A stretch of DNA of 64,000 bases from Mesostigma viride (Eukaryota; Streptophyta; Mesostigmatophyceae; Mesostigmatales; Mesostigmataceae). Below the pieces are notes generated by a model that searched no databases, was not told where the DNA came from, and worked only from the letters and a program-made list of their open reading frames with translations. The position numbers and the translations under genes are program-made. The DNA is taken from NCBI GenBank assembly GCA_009746045.1, contig RPFO01000065.1:5561053-5625052 (forward strand). The letters run 5' to 3'. Positions 43,658 through 54,843 of the stretch are shown here, piece by piece; within the stretch, counting starts at the first letter, position 1; the number at the start of each line of letters is the position of its first letter.

Positions 43658-45559
43658 TCACCCTCTGCCGTTATATGGGTTCATCAGCGTGTATAGGACT
43701 CTGTACTGAGGCCCTGCAGCCTGTGGCACTTTTGTGAGTGCATCTGCTGCATTGTCAGGGTCTCGGATGTGAGTCTTGGACTCCAGATAGGTACACTCCT
43801 GCTTGAGGACAATCCAGTCCAAATCGGTGTGCACAGCCAAGGGGTTGTCCAGGAAAGAGAGAAGGGATTGACTGTCAGTCAGCAGATGGGATTTGACACC
43901 AGCATAACTACCAGCCTGATGCTGCAACCACACCAGCAGATGGTTCAAGTACCTGGCATGCAACACAGCTGAGACCACAGCACGGCATTCCGCTACATTG
44001 CTGCTGACTGCCTTGCGCCTGTGGAGTCTGCTGAACCAGGAAACCAAAGATTGCTTGCCAGTGGGGTTAGACAACATAAAGAGCCCTGCCTCTCTGGCTT
44101 GTACCTTAGTGACTACCCGTGACTCCATGGAACTGTCCATCATGCAGGTGATGTGGATGGGTTGGAACAGATCCAAAGCATGAAGAATAAGGGGAGGGCC
44201 ATCATGCAACACCTGTTTAATAGCCCTGGACCCTACCTCCATGAGGACATCATCATCCACTCTGCTGACCACTGCCAGGTGAGGAGCACAAGTGGCACAC
44301 AGCCAACCTAGCTTACCCCTAATAGTGGGACAGAGATCAGGAGTGATGTCAGAGGGAAGAACATCTTTGCAAGACATGACATACTCAGGGGATGCTTTGA
44401 GAGAGCACACCCACTCCTTCTGCTCCTTAAACAGGTTCAGAATGATGCCACAGAACTTGACAGGATCTTTCCCCAGCTCCAGCTGCTTGCCTAATGCAAA
44501 GCTAGCAGACACTTGAGCAATGAAATCCTCCACAGCTGCCCTGGGACCCGTAATGAGCTGATCATCCCCATGCCACACAAACATCATCATACCAGCAGGA
44601 TGAGGGATGGTGAAGAAACAAGGGTCAATATCATCATACTGGGCCCCCAGCTTCAGGAAGACCTCTTGGGCAGACAGCCTAAAAATTTTAGGTGCTGACT
44701 GAAGCCCTTCTACCCCCAAGTTAGGCCTTCGATGAGGTTCCTTGATGTCCCCAGACCAGACTTTGGGAGTGTTTACCACATAGACTTGACCCCTCCACAC
44801 CTTTTGGGCTATGTCAGGGTTGCCTTTAAGGAAGGCACGCTTAATGTCAGTGGCTTTACACACGTAGTCCTTACCAGCATTCAGATGGTGAAGGAAAGTG
44901 GCCAACAGGACCTTAAGAGACGTCTGCTGAATACCAGGGGTATACAGTTCAGCCTCTGTTAGCTCAGTGGAGCCCCTGAACTCCGTGACACAAGGTCTGG
45001 CATGAAAAATGGGAGGTGTCCCATCTGCCTGGGGTTTATGCTTGCAGACAAACTTCAGTCTGAGCTTTCTGGCCCCTTGTGGCAGTGCCTCAATCGGTGT
45101 TACAGGTGGTACCTGGGACTTACTACGTGGATCAGGACAAACCCACTCCTCTCTAGCCCTGCTAAAGGCTTCCATCCATTTCAGAAAACCAATCTGCGTT
45201 TGACAGTCTTTGACCACATCATCATAGGACAAGGGAGACATGGACGCAATGTCCCATCTACCAAGCCCAAACGCAGAGGGGTGTAGCTTCTGAGAGTGAA
45301 TGAGGGAATCAACACAGGGTTCCTGACCTGGGAGGTATTTTATGTTGACAGCATTGATGGCTGCTTCCAAGCCATCACTGATCTGTGTTAAAGGAATTTT
45401 GAAATGGTCCAGGGTGACCTGCCCCACCCCAGTCACGCTCAACCTCCCAGCTGAGATGACAACTCCAGGGTATGAGACAAATGGTTCCCCCAGCAGTGCA
45501 TTCCCCTTGTAGCCCTCTACTACCTGGAAGGGAGTGGGCACACCCAGAATGGGAATTAG
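43658..45559 (-). pseudogene. Copia-type reverse transcriptase and RNase H
   Basis: The minus-strand frame contains the second half of a retropepsin-like domain (FQVVEGYKGNALLGEPF), then the RVT_2-type palm: KATDIKRAFLKGNPD (the copia 'DVK.AFL.G' motif), VEGLQSAPKIF (the 'YGLKQAP..W' motif), and MMFVWHGDDQL (the 'Y.DD' active-site box, here HGDD). RNase H follows: WFSRLHRRKAVSSNVAECRA and the terminal THIRDPDNAADALTK. The frame stays open over ~630 codons to the stop at 43658. It replicates the element's RNA into DNA. It joins in frame to the 46.6-47.4 kb part across the insertion. Confidence 0.8.
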
Positions 45560-46573
45560 AGTTATTATAAATAGTGACGGAACCTTTTTGCCACTTGGGC
45601 AATTAGGTCCGTCACTATTTATCCAGCGAAAACCACTCGCCGGCATCTATTCCGCGTTAAGTTCACGTGAACGTGGCGCGGAATTGATACCGGCGAGTGG
45701 TTTTCGCCGGATAAATAGTGACGGACCTAATTGCCCAAGTGGCAAAAAGGTTCCGTCACTATTTATAATAACTAAAACGTCGTAGTGTGGGGGCCGATAT
45801 CTATCGTACCGCTGATGCCTACTGCAGTACCGAATCTCGCCTTAACGATATTCCAACCGGGCATATTTTTCCCTTCTGGCACTTTCGTTTGGCCTTCTGG
45901 TATCCGGTATTCGGAAATACCCGTGTCACCACAGGGATTCGAACCCCCAACTTACGAGGTCTTAGTTATTATAAATAGTGACGGAACCTTTTTGCCACTT
46001 GGGCAATTAGGTCCGTCACTATTTATCCAGCGAAAACCACTCGCCGGCATCTATTCCGCGTTAAGTTCAGAACGTGGCGCGGAATTGATACCGGCGAGTG
46101 GTTTTCGCCGGATAAATAGTGACGGACCTAATTGCCCAAGTGGCAAAAAGGTTCCGTCACTATTTATAATAACTAAGACCTCGTAAGTCGGGGGTTCGAA
46201 TCCCTGTGGTGACACGGGTATTTCCGAATACCGGATACCAGAAGGCCAAACGAAAGTGCCAGAAGGGAAAAATATGCCCGGTTGGAATATCGTTAAGGCG
46301 AGATTCGGTATTGCAGTAGGCATCAGCGGTACGATAGATATCGGCCCCCACACTACGACGTTTTAGTTATTATAAATAGTGACGGAACCTTTTTGCCACT
46401 TGGGCAATTAGGTCCGTCACTATTTATCCAGCGAAAACCACTCGCCGGCATCTATTCCGCGTTAAGTTCACGTGAACGCGGAATTGATACCGGCGAGTGG
46501 TTTTCGCCGGATAAATAGTGACGGACCTAATTGCCCAAGTGGCAAAAAGGTTCCGTCACTATTTATAATAACT
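45560..46573. mobile_element. Composite palindromic insertion element, copy 2 (inside copia)
   Basis: 1014 bp, flanked by the 5-bp duplication ATTAG (45555-45559 and 46574-46578). It has the same P-core-P-core'-P organisation and nearly the same sequence as 39706-40721. Differences lie mainly at palindrome centres (GTTAAGTTCACGTGAACGTGGC versus shorter forms) and in GGATA/GGCATCTA variants. Removing it joins the retropepsin-like domain in frame, so insertion postdates the copia element. Confidence 0.9.
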
Positions 46574-47540
46574 ATTAGCACTTGGCCTTTGACTGCCATT
46601 TTTGTTTTGCCTGAAAAATCTGACACTCTAGCCCAGGGCGAGCGTTGCAGACTTAGGCCAGATACAGCTTGTGCACTGATGATGCTCACCTGTGCCTGTG
46701 TGTCTACTGCCAGAATACTGGGATCCTGGTTAGATTCACCCACAGCATTGACTTGTGCTGCACCTGCTGCCATTTGTGCCTTGGCAGTGTGTGCTCTATG
46801 GAGAGCTTTTAGAGCCTCAGCAAATTTATTCCTGGGGACAACAGGATCTGCTGCTTCGCGTGGCTGTTCCTGAGATGAGGGAGAAGCGACCTGCTGCTCA
46901 TCCAGTGCACGTTCCTCCTGCCCAGTTGGACCAGTGGGCTGTGGTGGGGCTGCACCACTGAGGAACACAGGAGCGTCTATGGTTGTGTTGCTTGCATCAG
47001 CTATGTCCCTAGCCAATTCACTGGGTGAGACCAACCCACCAGACTGAGGCTCTGAATCCATGTCCAAGAATTCTACCCCTGACACGTCTGCCAAAGGAGG
47101 GTAATAAAGCTTCAGTCTATGCTTGCCAACCATTCGCTCTCTGTGATGCTGAATAGTCACCGTGTCACCTGTTTCTGACAACCTGATGATTTCAGCTGGA
47201 CCATGCCATCTACCAGAGTGGGCTTTGTTCCCTTCCCCCTCCCTATAGTAGAGTACCTGATCCCCCACTTCAAACACAGGCCTGGCATTACTCTTATCCT
47301 TTTTTGCCAGCAACTTGGCCAAGTGTTGCCTTTGCGTGTTGTAGTGGTCTAGTACCTCCTGAGAGTAGCTACCTGATTGCAGGCCAATTGATGTGATTTC
47401 ACCAAAAGGAGAAGACATGAGGGGCTTGGTGTTCAGAGTTCTGCACACCTCAGCTGCCCACGCTGTCCTATCAGCATAGCTCCCAGACTCTGCTGTCCTG
47501 GACTCATTTTTCTTTATGAGGTCCCTGATATAGCACGCAT
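46574..47540 (-). pseudogene. Copia integrase C-terminus and protease-like domain
   Basis: The minus strand carries ERQGMIERTMRAI (the last catalytic Glu region of integrase, in a shifted frame at about 47530-47560) and EVCRTLNTKPLMSSPFGE. Then comes an integrase C-terminal fold, FEVGDQVLYYREGEG ... GRWHGPAEIIRLSETGD. After a low-complexity linker there is ILAVDTQAQVSIISAQAVSG, a retropepsin-like D-[TS]-x-A-x-V active-site segment continuing as FSGKTKMAVKGQVL into the insertion. Frame changes separate the integrase core from this part. Confidence 0.65.
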
Positions 47541-47551
47541 GGTACGTTCAA

Positions 47552-47887
47552 TCATCCCCTGGCGTTCATGATCTTGAGCCCCAGCGCAATGTCTATCTTG
47601 GGCAGATCAGGATAATCTTGTATCCACGTGAACTGCTGATCCAGCATTAATTTTTCCTGAGGATGATACCGTGCTAGTGCAATCAGCTGGGCTCTGTGCA
47701 GTTGTTCATTGGCCATGCCTGGCAAGGGTTCTATCACCACAAACCTAGACCAGGCATCTTTTAGGACCAAGTAATACACCGTGTCCTTCACCAGGTGTAT
47801 CACATCCCCTACTAGCTTTCCTCTCGCCAGTGGTGGGGTGGCCACATGCCATCTCTTGGGTTTACATGTAGGTGGGGGGGCCCACAA
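47552..47887 (-). pseudogene. Copia integrase core fragment
   Basis: The minus-strand frame RWHVATPPLARGKLVGDVIHLVKDTVYYLVLKDAWSRFVVIEPL reads as the DDE integrase core start (GD..H....T.YYLV..D..SRF). The first catalytic Asp and following strand are visible. It is truncated at its N-terminus at 47887 and frame-broken at its C-terminus. Confidence 0.65.
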
Positions 47888-48374
47888 TCAATCTACAATA
47901 CCCATGCCAAATTTTATTACTTGAGGAGACGCCATTTCAACAAATACATGACAATTGATGCTCATTGTGAATGCGTTTCCACATGAAATCATTACCATTT
48001 CATGCAATTTGGTCACTGGTGCGCTTTCCGCGTGCACTTTTCATTACTAGATTGCTTAAATTTATTAAAATTTATTAACATTTATTAAAATTTATTCAAG
48101 TCGGGGTAAAATTGGCTGTTTTTGTCATAGTGTCATGCACTCGGAGGGTAAGCAAGTGAGACAAGTTGTAGATTATTTACAATTGCACAACCCTCTCCAC
48201 GACCCCGCTAGTTCTATTTATAGAACGAATTATAATTATTGCCAAAATTGTGCACAAGCCTGTGCACAACCCAACCAGTAATTCCCACTTGAACTTTGAA
48301 TATTCAAGTGAATGCTCTGGAGACAGATGTACAGATCGATCTTTACAAATGTACACGAGTTCAGATCAAGCTAT
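47888..48374. other. AT-rich spacer without genes
   Basis: It contains a TTTATTAAAA-type repeat at 48055-48100. It separates the truncated copia element from the 3' end of the minus-strand multi-exon gene. Nothing else recognised. Confidence 0.6.
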
Positions 48375-49191
48375 CTAACTACCTACTAACAGGCGTTTCT
48401 TTACACCCCGTCCGCTGGGCTTCTTTACACCCCCCTCCCGCACATCTGCGCCAGCCTTCCCTTGAGGTTTTCGTTTGCCCTGCCCTGCGGCTTGGTCTCC
48501 CCCCTTCTCTTGGAGTCGTGGGGAAGATCTGGTCGCTGGGGAAGATCTGGTCGCCAGGTACCCCTTGTCCATCCACCACTCCAAATACGTTCCCTCAGGT
48601 GGCTTGAAACAGTTCCGCATCTCGTCTTGTTGTACCTTGAAAATTGCCGCGGGCATCGTCCCCTGCTCCCCATTAATCCAGATTCCCTTTTCGTCACACC
48701 CTTCTGCCCAAAATTTAACGTACCACACGCCCGTTTTATCCACCTTTCGAACGACTCCATGCACCAGGAACGTGTCGACGTGGAAATCAGGCATGTGTGC
48801 CAGCTTCATTGGGTCTGCATTGAGTTTAGCCACCGAATCAGCAGCCCACGTGGGCTTCCACAACGTATCAAGGCGCTGGGATTGGTTCTTCCGATACTGG
48901 CAAAATTCACCGCCGTGCTTGCACAATACCGAAACCGGACATCCAACAGGCGAGCGGGGCACGACCCGTTTCCCCCCCCCCCACCTTCCAGATTCTCCAT
49001 CCACGGCTGCCAACTTGGTGGTGGCACTTTCTTGTCTAGTGGCTTGGGCTGGGTTGCGGTAACTGTGACACGTCTTTGTGGCGCTTCCTCCTCAGGTTCC
49101 GATTCTTCCGATTCTTCCGAATCTTCCTCAAACCCTTTGGGTGGGCCGCCATGCGCGTCATCCTTTGGCGGCTCCTCTTCAGACTCGTCAC
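48375..49191 (-). CDS. Large unknown gene, last exon (exon D)
   Basis: Acceptor ACCCACAG|GTGACG at 49191. An acidic stretch (DESEEEPPKDD, EEDSEESEESEPEEE) is followed, after a frame change in a G9-10 run at about 48973-48982, by a folded-looking part (KRVVPRSPVGCPVSVLCKHG; HMPDFHVDTFLVHGVVRKVD; TGVWYVKFWAEGCDEKGIW). A basic tail (KKPSGRGVKKRLLVGS) ends at the stop. The family is unrecognised. The frame break coincides with a homopolymer and so may be a sequencing error. The basic tail and acidic patch would suit a nuclear protein, but that is a guess. Confidence 0.55.
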
Positions 49192-49310
49192 CTGTGGGTG
49201 GGACAAGCAATGACGAGCGGCGCAATTAGTTATCATTACAATCGCAAATCAAACTTGGGAATATGCAAACATCATAATTTAACCGACCATATTCACTCAG
49301 ATTAACTTAC

Positions 49311-51604
49311 CCTTTGACAGATGACTAGCCGTTGCTCTTGATCGAACGTGCCCGCCAGGCGAAAGGAGCTTTTTGCAGTAGTCGACGGCACGCCCCAACA
49401 TCCCCCCCCAGACGCCCCCGAATTCCCCTTCGAGCCTCCCTCCCCTCCCCCCCCTCCTTCCCCCCTTCCCCCGATGCGCCGGTCGACCCGCCCCCCTCTC
49501 CGCCCTTCTCTCCGCCCCCCTCTCCGCCCTTTGACCCGCCCCCCTCTCCGCCCTTCGACCCGCCCCCCTCTCCGTCCTTCGACCCCCCCCCTCTCCGCCC
49601 TTCGACCCCCCCCCTCTCCGCCCTTCGACCCGCCCCCCTCTCCGTCCTTCGACCCCCCCCCTCTCCGCCCTTCGACCCGCCCCCCTCTCCGCCCTTTGAC
49701 CCGCCCCCCTCTCCGTCCTTCGACCCCCCCCCTCTCCGCCCTTCGACCCGCCCCCCTCTCCGCCCTTCGAACCCCCCCCTCTCCGTCCTTCGACCCGCCC
49801 CCCTTATCACCACCCTCATTCCCGCCCCCCTCATCATCGCCGGCACCATCATCACCAACCTCCTCCCCATCATCACCCCCATGTGACCCGACATCCTCAT
49901 CATCCCCCATTGAGACGTCTTCGGCCGAGGGGGTCTCCGAGGCGGCGCGCTTCCGGCGTTTCTTTTTGGTGCCAGCGCCTGCCGTCTCCAGCGGACGCTT
50001 CTGGGCTGCACCCGCAATTTCCTTGCCCGAACGGCCGTTGGGATTGGAAATATCCTCCCCCTCAGGCCGCTTCCCAAGTACCTTCAGAAGGACCTTAAAC
50101 CCATCCACCTGCTCCTTTGACCCAATGAAGATCACGGGTGGGTTGAAGAATCCCGTGAAATCGCCTAGGTACGACGACCAGGCGTCCTTCACACCATTGA
50201 AATCTCCACAATCCTTCGCCGCCTTCCAGTCCCTTTTCTCCACCCACGCACCCGTTCGACCCTTCAACAATTCCTCATCATTCCACAGCTTCGCGTGGTG
50301 TTCCAAATTCAGCAGCCATATCCCATTCTTGATATCCGGCTGGTTCACCCCCCCCTTCCTCTTCACAACAAATTCGAACCCCTCCATTGCATTAAGTACC
50401 ACTTGAGCCAACCGTGTCGGCCCATCGCTTTTCTCCCACGCGAAAGTCTTCATCATGAACTCACAGGTCGTTTCCCCGTCAGACCCGTAAATTTTCTTAG
50501 AAATCCACGGGCCCTGCTGCTCGATTTCGGATGCCAGCTCCTCCGACCCAAACTTCCGCGGGGGTTCCCGCTTCTCCCCCACCTTTTTTTGGCGACCCGA
50601 CTGGACGTCCTCTGCCTCGGCATGTTCGGCTTGGCCTTCCTCCGGCACAGCCCCCGTCACCACCACAGCCCCCGCCACAGGCTGTACGGGTTGGGGCACC
50701 ACAGCCTGTTCGGTTGGGGGTTCGGGCGCAATCAGGACCCACCATTTCGTTTCCTCCTTGTGGGTCGTCCCAAAATCCGTCCTCTCCAGCAGTGCAAGTG
50801 GGAAGGTGGAATCGTCCCTCCCCGTTGGCCTGATAACCGCCCTTAGTCTCTTGGCAGCTACAGCGACCGTATCGGCCACCCTCTGAAGGGCGCTGTCGGA
50901 TTCCGAAGGCTGCATCGGCAACCAGCCGAGGTCGCGTGGTTCGGGGTATTTCCCCAAATCGCGGTTGTAGATCATGAAAAGCTGGACCATCACCTCGCAG
51001 AAGATCTTGGCCATGTATGTCAGGTCATACAAGCACTGAGGAGGAACGTGTTTGGCCTTCACGGTTGCCATGATAGACGGCCAGAATCGAAAGCGGGCTA
51101 GACTCCTCCACCCTTCCTGTTTGATCCCCCCCCCTTCCTCATCACCCTTCCCTCCCCGTCCAGCTTGTCCGCTGCCACGATGTCCAGAAACTCTGCAAGC
51201 TCCTTGGCCAGCTTGTCCTCAATCGGCATTCCACATCTACTGTCGTCGTTCGGAGCGACCGTTTCATCCTTCACAGCCGAGATGAAGTCGTAGACTTGGG
51301 TTTTCTCCGATTCGGACAAACCACCCTCGTTCAATCGCCCTCCAACCCGCTCCTCACCACCCTCCTCCCCCTCCCCGTCCTTCCTTGCCTTCTCAGTGCT
51401 GCTTGAAACCCCATGAATCAAATTCCATATTTCTTTCTGGTCCTGAAGGGGCACCTCCGGCTTATCCCAGGATTCCTCCATGTGCGTCTTGAAATAGTTG
51501 TGCACTTCCAGCAGCGCCGTCCCCCTCGACTTTTTGGAAACGGCCTCGTCTTCTGCATTCAGCCCCCCTCCGATCAGGGCAACCCTCCGATGCGCCTCTC
51601 TCCC
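49311..51604 (-). CDS. Large unknown gene, exon C
   Basis: Acceptor CATGCAG|GGG (phase 0) at 51604; donor AGG|GTAAGT at 49311. First part: REAHRRVALIGGGLN ... KTQVYDFISAVKDETVAPN. A G8-9 run at about 51126-51133 forces a frame change, after which KQEGWRSLARFRFWP leads into MATVKAKHVPPQCLYDLTY and a long ordered region (EFMMKTFAWEKSDGPTRLAQ; DFTGFFNPPVIFIGSKEQVD). A KKKRRKR nuclear-localisation-like stretch, an acidic Gly-Asp region and a Lys-Arg-Gly minisatellite end it. The length of 2294 nt is one short of a multiple of three, consistent with one missing base in the G run. No known domain recognised. Confidence 0.6.
49480..49815. repeat. 24-bp coding minisatellite
   Basis: About fourteen imperfect units of CCCTTCGACCCGCCCCCCTCTCCG, seen on the minus strand as GGSKDGEG / GRVEGRRG repeats in the C-terminal part of exon C. 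Runs of 6-9 C make the local frame unreliable. Confidence 0.9.
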
Positions 51605-52312
51605 CTGCATGCATGAAATGTGAATCAGTGTTTGAGACAAAAAACGGTCATACAACACACGACCTGACATTTTGTCCTTACACTTTGGAAGATCGGCCGT
51701 TCCCGAACAAAAATCACACCCTAATTTCCAGTTTCCAACGGCCGTTGGCGCAAGAAAAATCACACCCTAATTTCCAGGTTCCAACGGCCGTTGGCGCAAG
51801 AAAAATGTCGACCGAATTTCCAGGTTCCAACGGCCGTTGGCGCAAGAAAAGTATCAACCAAATTTCCAGGTTCCAACGGCCGTTGGCGAAAGAAAAATCA
51901 CACACTAATTTCCAGGTTCCAACGGCCGTTGGCGCGAGAAAAATGACACCCTAATTTCCAGGTTCCAACGGCCGTTGGCGCAAGAAAAATCACACACTAA
52001 TTTCCAGGTTCCAACGGCCGTTGGCGCAAGAAAAATCACACCCTAATTTCCAGGTTCCAACGGCCGTTGGCGCAAGAAAAATCACACCCTAATTTCCAGG
52101 TTCCAACGGCCGTTGGCGCAAGAAAAATGTCGACCGAATTTCCAGGTTCCAACGGCCGTTGGCGCAAGAAAAATATCAACAAAATTTCCAGGTTCCAACG
52201 GCCGTTGGCGAAAGAAAAATCACACACTAATTTCCAGGTTCCAACGGCCGTTGGCGAACAAAAATCACATCTAGTGCCTACAACGTTCCCACACCCGATC
52301 CGTTATATTTAC
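51605..52312 (-). other. Intron between exons B and C, filled with palindrome array 1
   Basis: Minus-strand donor AAG|GTAAAT at 52312 and acceptor CATGCAG at 51605. Most of it is the 46-bp array described next. Confidence 0.75.
51725..52258. repeat. Intronic array 1: twelve ~46-bp units centred on CCAACGGCCGTTGG
   Basis: Twelve direct units, each with the 14-bp perfect palindrome plus a conserved arm (AATTTCCAGGTT on the left, CGCAAGAAAAATCACACC on the right). Variation is confined mostly to the right arm (GTCGACCGA, ATCAACAAA versions). The neighbouring 'spacers' are also conserved, so this is a tandem repeat and not a CRISPR-type array. Confidence 0.95.
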
Positions 52313-53434
52313 CTTTTGCGTCCGCATGTCCTTCATGGGCGGGATCAGTGCTTCCCCCTCCACCTCCCAGCCCTTGAGCACGTCCAGATTGGTGTACATG
52401 AACTTGTCCGCGTCCCTCACCAACCCCCTCCACAAATCAAACGCCTCCTCGGTTGTCTCCACGTACTTGCCCTTTTGTTTACCGGCAATCTCGCCAGCTA
52501 TCGCAGTCCTCACTTGCTCGTCTGAGCCCTCAAAAATCACGGACTTCAACATCTGCGTGTAGTGGTTGCCGTCCAGCACGGCAAACTGCGCAAACACGAA
52601 AGGCTTGTCGTACGCGAGCATGTAGCCCAACGCGGTGTTCGTGAGCTCAAGTACTGCCTCACGGTCAGATGCATCTGACCACTCGGACGTATTCAAGTCC
52701 ATGGTGATCAAATCCTGCGAGCACGCGGCCGCCATATCCTTCTTGGAGTGCGTCCGGAGAATGGCCCTCCCTTCCTCGGCCGTTGGCGAACGAAAGTATC
52801 CGAACCTCTGCACGGCACGGTCACTGTCCTCCCCCGTCAGTTTTTTAATTTTGTCAGAAAACCCTGGATTCTCTTCCAGCCAGGCATTGTAAGAATCGGG
52901 CTCCTGGTCTGCCAGCACCTGCCACGCAAACCGGAAGATCAGCACGGCACATTTTGCCTTCGTCAGACTTGTGCCGGCCCCCACGAACCACGGCGCGAGC
53001 CCCTTACAATTCCGCACCGTCACCGTCCGATGCCTCATTAGTTCCGGGAGTTGGCACAAGTTGTTCGTAAAGACCCGTACTTGAGTCGCAATCGCGGACC
53101 CCCCCACGATGTCGACATCGTCTGGCACTAGACGAAACTTCTGCCGCAGATGAAACGCCGCCTGTATGCTGTCAGTTAGGTTCTTGTCGTGCACATGAGA
53201 GGATGGCGCTGGCTCCCAGGAGTCCAAAATGCTGGGCTTCGCATTTCCAGCACGTGTCGTCAGCAGCCCCTTCCTCTCAAAGGTCTTCACAATCCCCGAC
53301 CATAAGTCGGTGCCCGGAGCTCGTTGGCGCCAGTCCTCAAAAAATGTTGTGAGATGCCTTTCCGCCACCCCATGTTCAATCTTGTAAGCCCACCTCCTCC
53401 GCTCTTCCTCCGTTCTCTGCCTTGACGGACGCCC
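52313..53434 (-). CDS. Large unknown gene, exon B
   Basis: Acceptor GATCAG|GGG at 53434 and donor AAG|GTAAAT at 52313, phase 0 at both ends, exactly 374 codons with no stop. It starts GRPSRQRTEEERRRWAYKIE and continues with predicted alpha-rich ordered sequence (SAIATQVRVFTNNLCQLPEL; AKCAVLIFRFAWQVLADQEP; DREAVLELTNTALGYMLAYD; FAQFAVLDGNHYTQMLKSVI). No enzyme motif recognised. A short piece at about 52775-52797 (FRSPTAEEG) matches the palindrome repeat unit at DNA level, suggesting an exonised repeat fragment. Confidence 0.72.
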
Positions 53435-53481
53435 CTGATCACATGCAAAAAACATACAGATAGCCGGAAGGTCAGTACTAT

Positions 53482-54048
53482 GTTCCAACGGCCGTCGCCG
53501 GAAAAATAACACCCTAATTTCCAGGTTCCAACGGCCGTTGGCGCATGAAAATCACACCCTAATTTACAGGTTCCAACGGCCGTTGGCGCATGAAAATCAC
53601 ACCCTAATTTCCAGGTTCCAACGGCCGTTGGCGAAAGAAAAATCACACCCTAATTTCCAGGTTCCAACGGCCGTTGGCGCGAGAAAAATGACACCCTAAT
53701 TTCCAGGTTCCAACGGCCGTTGGCGCGAGAAAAATCACACCCTAATTTCCAGGTTCCAACGGCCGTTGGCGCAAGAAAAATGACACCCTAATTTCCAGGT
53801 TCCAACGGCCGTTGGCGACAGAAAAATCACACCCTAATTTCCAGGTTCCAACGGCCGTTGGCGCATGAAAATCACACCCTAATTTACAGGTTCCAACGGC
53901 CGTTGGCGCATGAAAATCACACCCTAATTTACAGGTTCCAACGGCCGTTGGCGCATGAAAATCACACCCTAATTTCAAGGTTCCGACGGCCGTTGGGCAA
54001 AAAAAAAATAACACCCTAATTTCCAAATTGCAACGGCCGTTGGCGCAA
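53482..54048. repeat. Intronic array 2: thirteen ~46-bp units centred on CCAACGGCCGTTGG
   Basis: Same family and orientation as array 1. The first unit has CGGCCGTCGCC and the last two show small changes (CCGACGGCCGTTGGG, TTGCAACGG). Right-arm versions CGCATGAAAATCAC, CGCGAGAAAAATGAC and CGCAAGAAAAATCAC alternate. Confidence 0.95.
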
Positions 54049-54061
54049 GAAAATCAAGCAA

Positions 54062-54805
54062 GAAAAGGACAAGGACAAGGTGCTGGCACAAGGACAAGGA
54101 CAAGGACAAGGACAAGGACAAGGACAAGGACCAGGACAAGGACAAGGACAAGGACAAGGACAAGGACAAGGACAAGGTGCTGGCACAAGGACAAGGACAA
54201 GGACAAGGACAAGGACAAGGACAAGGACAAGGACAAGGACAAGGACAAGGACAAGGACAAGGACAAGGACAAGGACAAGGACGAGGACAAGGACAAGGAC
54301 AAGGACAAGGACAAGGACAAGGACAAGGACAAGGACAAGGACAAGGACAAGGACAAGGACCCGGACAAGGACCCGGACAAGGACCCAGACAAGGCCAAGG
54401 CCAAGGCCAAGGCCAAGGCCAAGGCCAAGGACAAGGACAAGGACGAGGACAAGGACAAGGACAAGGACAAGGACAAGGACAAGGACAAGGACAAGGACAA
54501 GGACAAGGACAAGGACAAGGACGAGGACAAGGACGAGGACAAGGTGCTGGCACAAGGACAAGGACAAGGACAAGGACAAGGACAAGGACAAGGACAAGGA
54601 CAAGGTGCTGGCACAAGGACAAGGACAAGGACAAGGACAAGGACAAGGACAAGGACAAGGACAAGGACAAGGACAAGGACAAGGACAAGGACAAGGACAA
54701 GGACAAGGACAAGGACAAGGACAAGGACAAGGACAAGGACAAGGACAAGGACAAGGACAAGGACAAGGACAAGGACAAGGACAAGGACAAGGACAAGGAC
54801 AAGGA
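54062..54805. repeat. (ACAAGG)n hexanucleotide tract with GTGCTGGC interruptions
   Basis: About 120 units over ~745 bases. Interruptions ACAAGGTGCTGGCACAAGG recur at 54078, 54175, 54542 and 54604. Variants GACGAGG, GACCCGG and GCCAAGG cluster in the middle, indicating local unit amplification. The (DKDKDK), (SLSLSL), (CPCPCP) and (LVLVLV) frames across it are artefacts of the repeat. Confidence 0.97.
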
Positions 54806-54843
54806 TGGCGCAAGAAAATCCCATCTTTGTGCGTAACACCTAC

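Larger units (their letters stand above)
42792..47887 (-). mobile_element. Copia-type LTR retrotransposon, 5'-truncated, carrying a palindromic insertion
   Basis: It reads right to left: integrase (47.9-46.9 kb), protease-like domain, RT and RNase H (45.5-43.66 kb), then a 3' LTR ending at 42792 (TGTTGG on the + strand, so ...CCAACA on the element strand). gag and the 5' LTR are absent; sequence homologous to the LTR is not seen to the right. It carries at least two frameshifts plus the 1014-bp insertion, so it is dead. It inserted into the basic-protein gene of the viral remnant. Confidence 0.78.
53435..54843 (-). other. Intron between exons A and B, with array 2 and a hexanucleotide tract
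   Basis: Donor CGG|GTAGGT at 54843, acceptor GATCAG at 53435. Its content is almost entirely the two repeats listed next. Confidence 0.7.

Noticed and set aside
51725-54048. CRISPR array
   Set aside because: Units repeat along their whole length, including what would be spacers, and the locus is eukaryotic and intronic.
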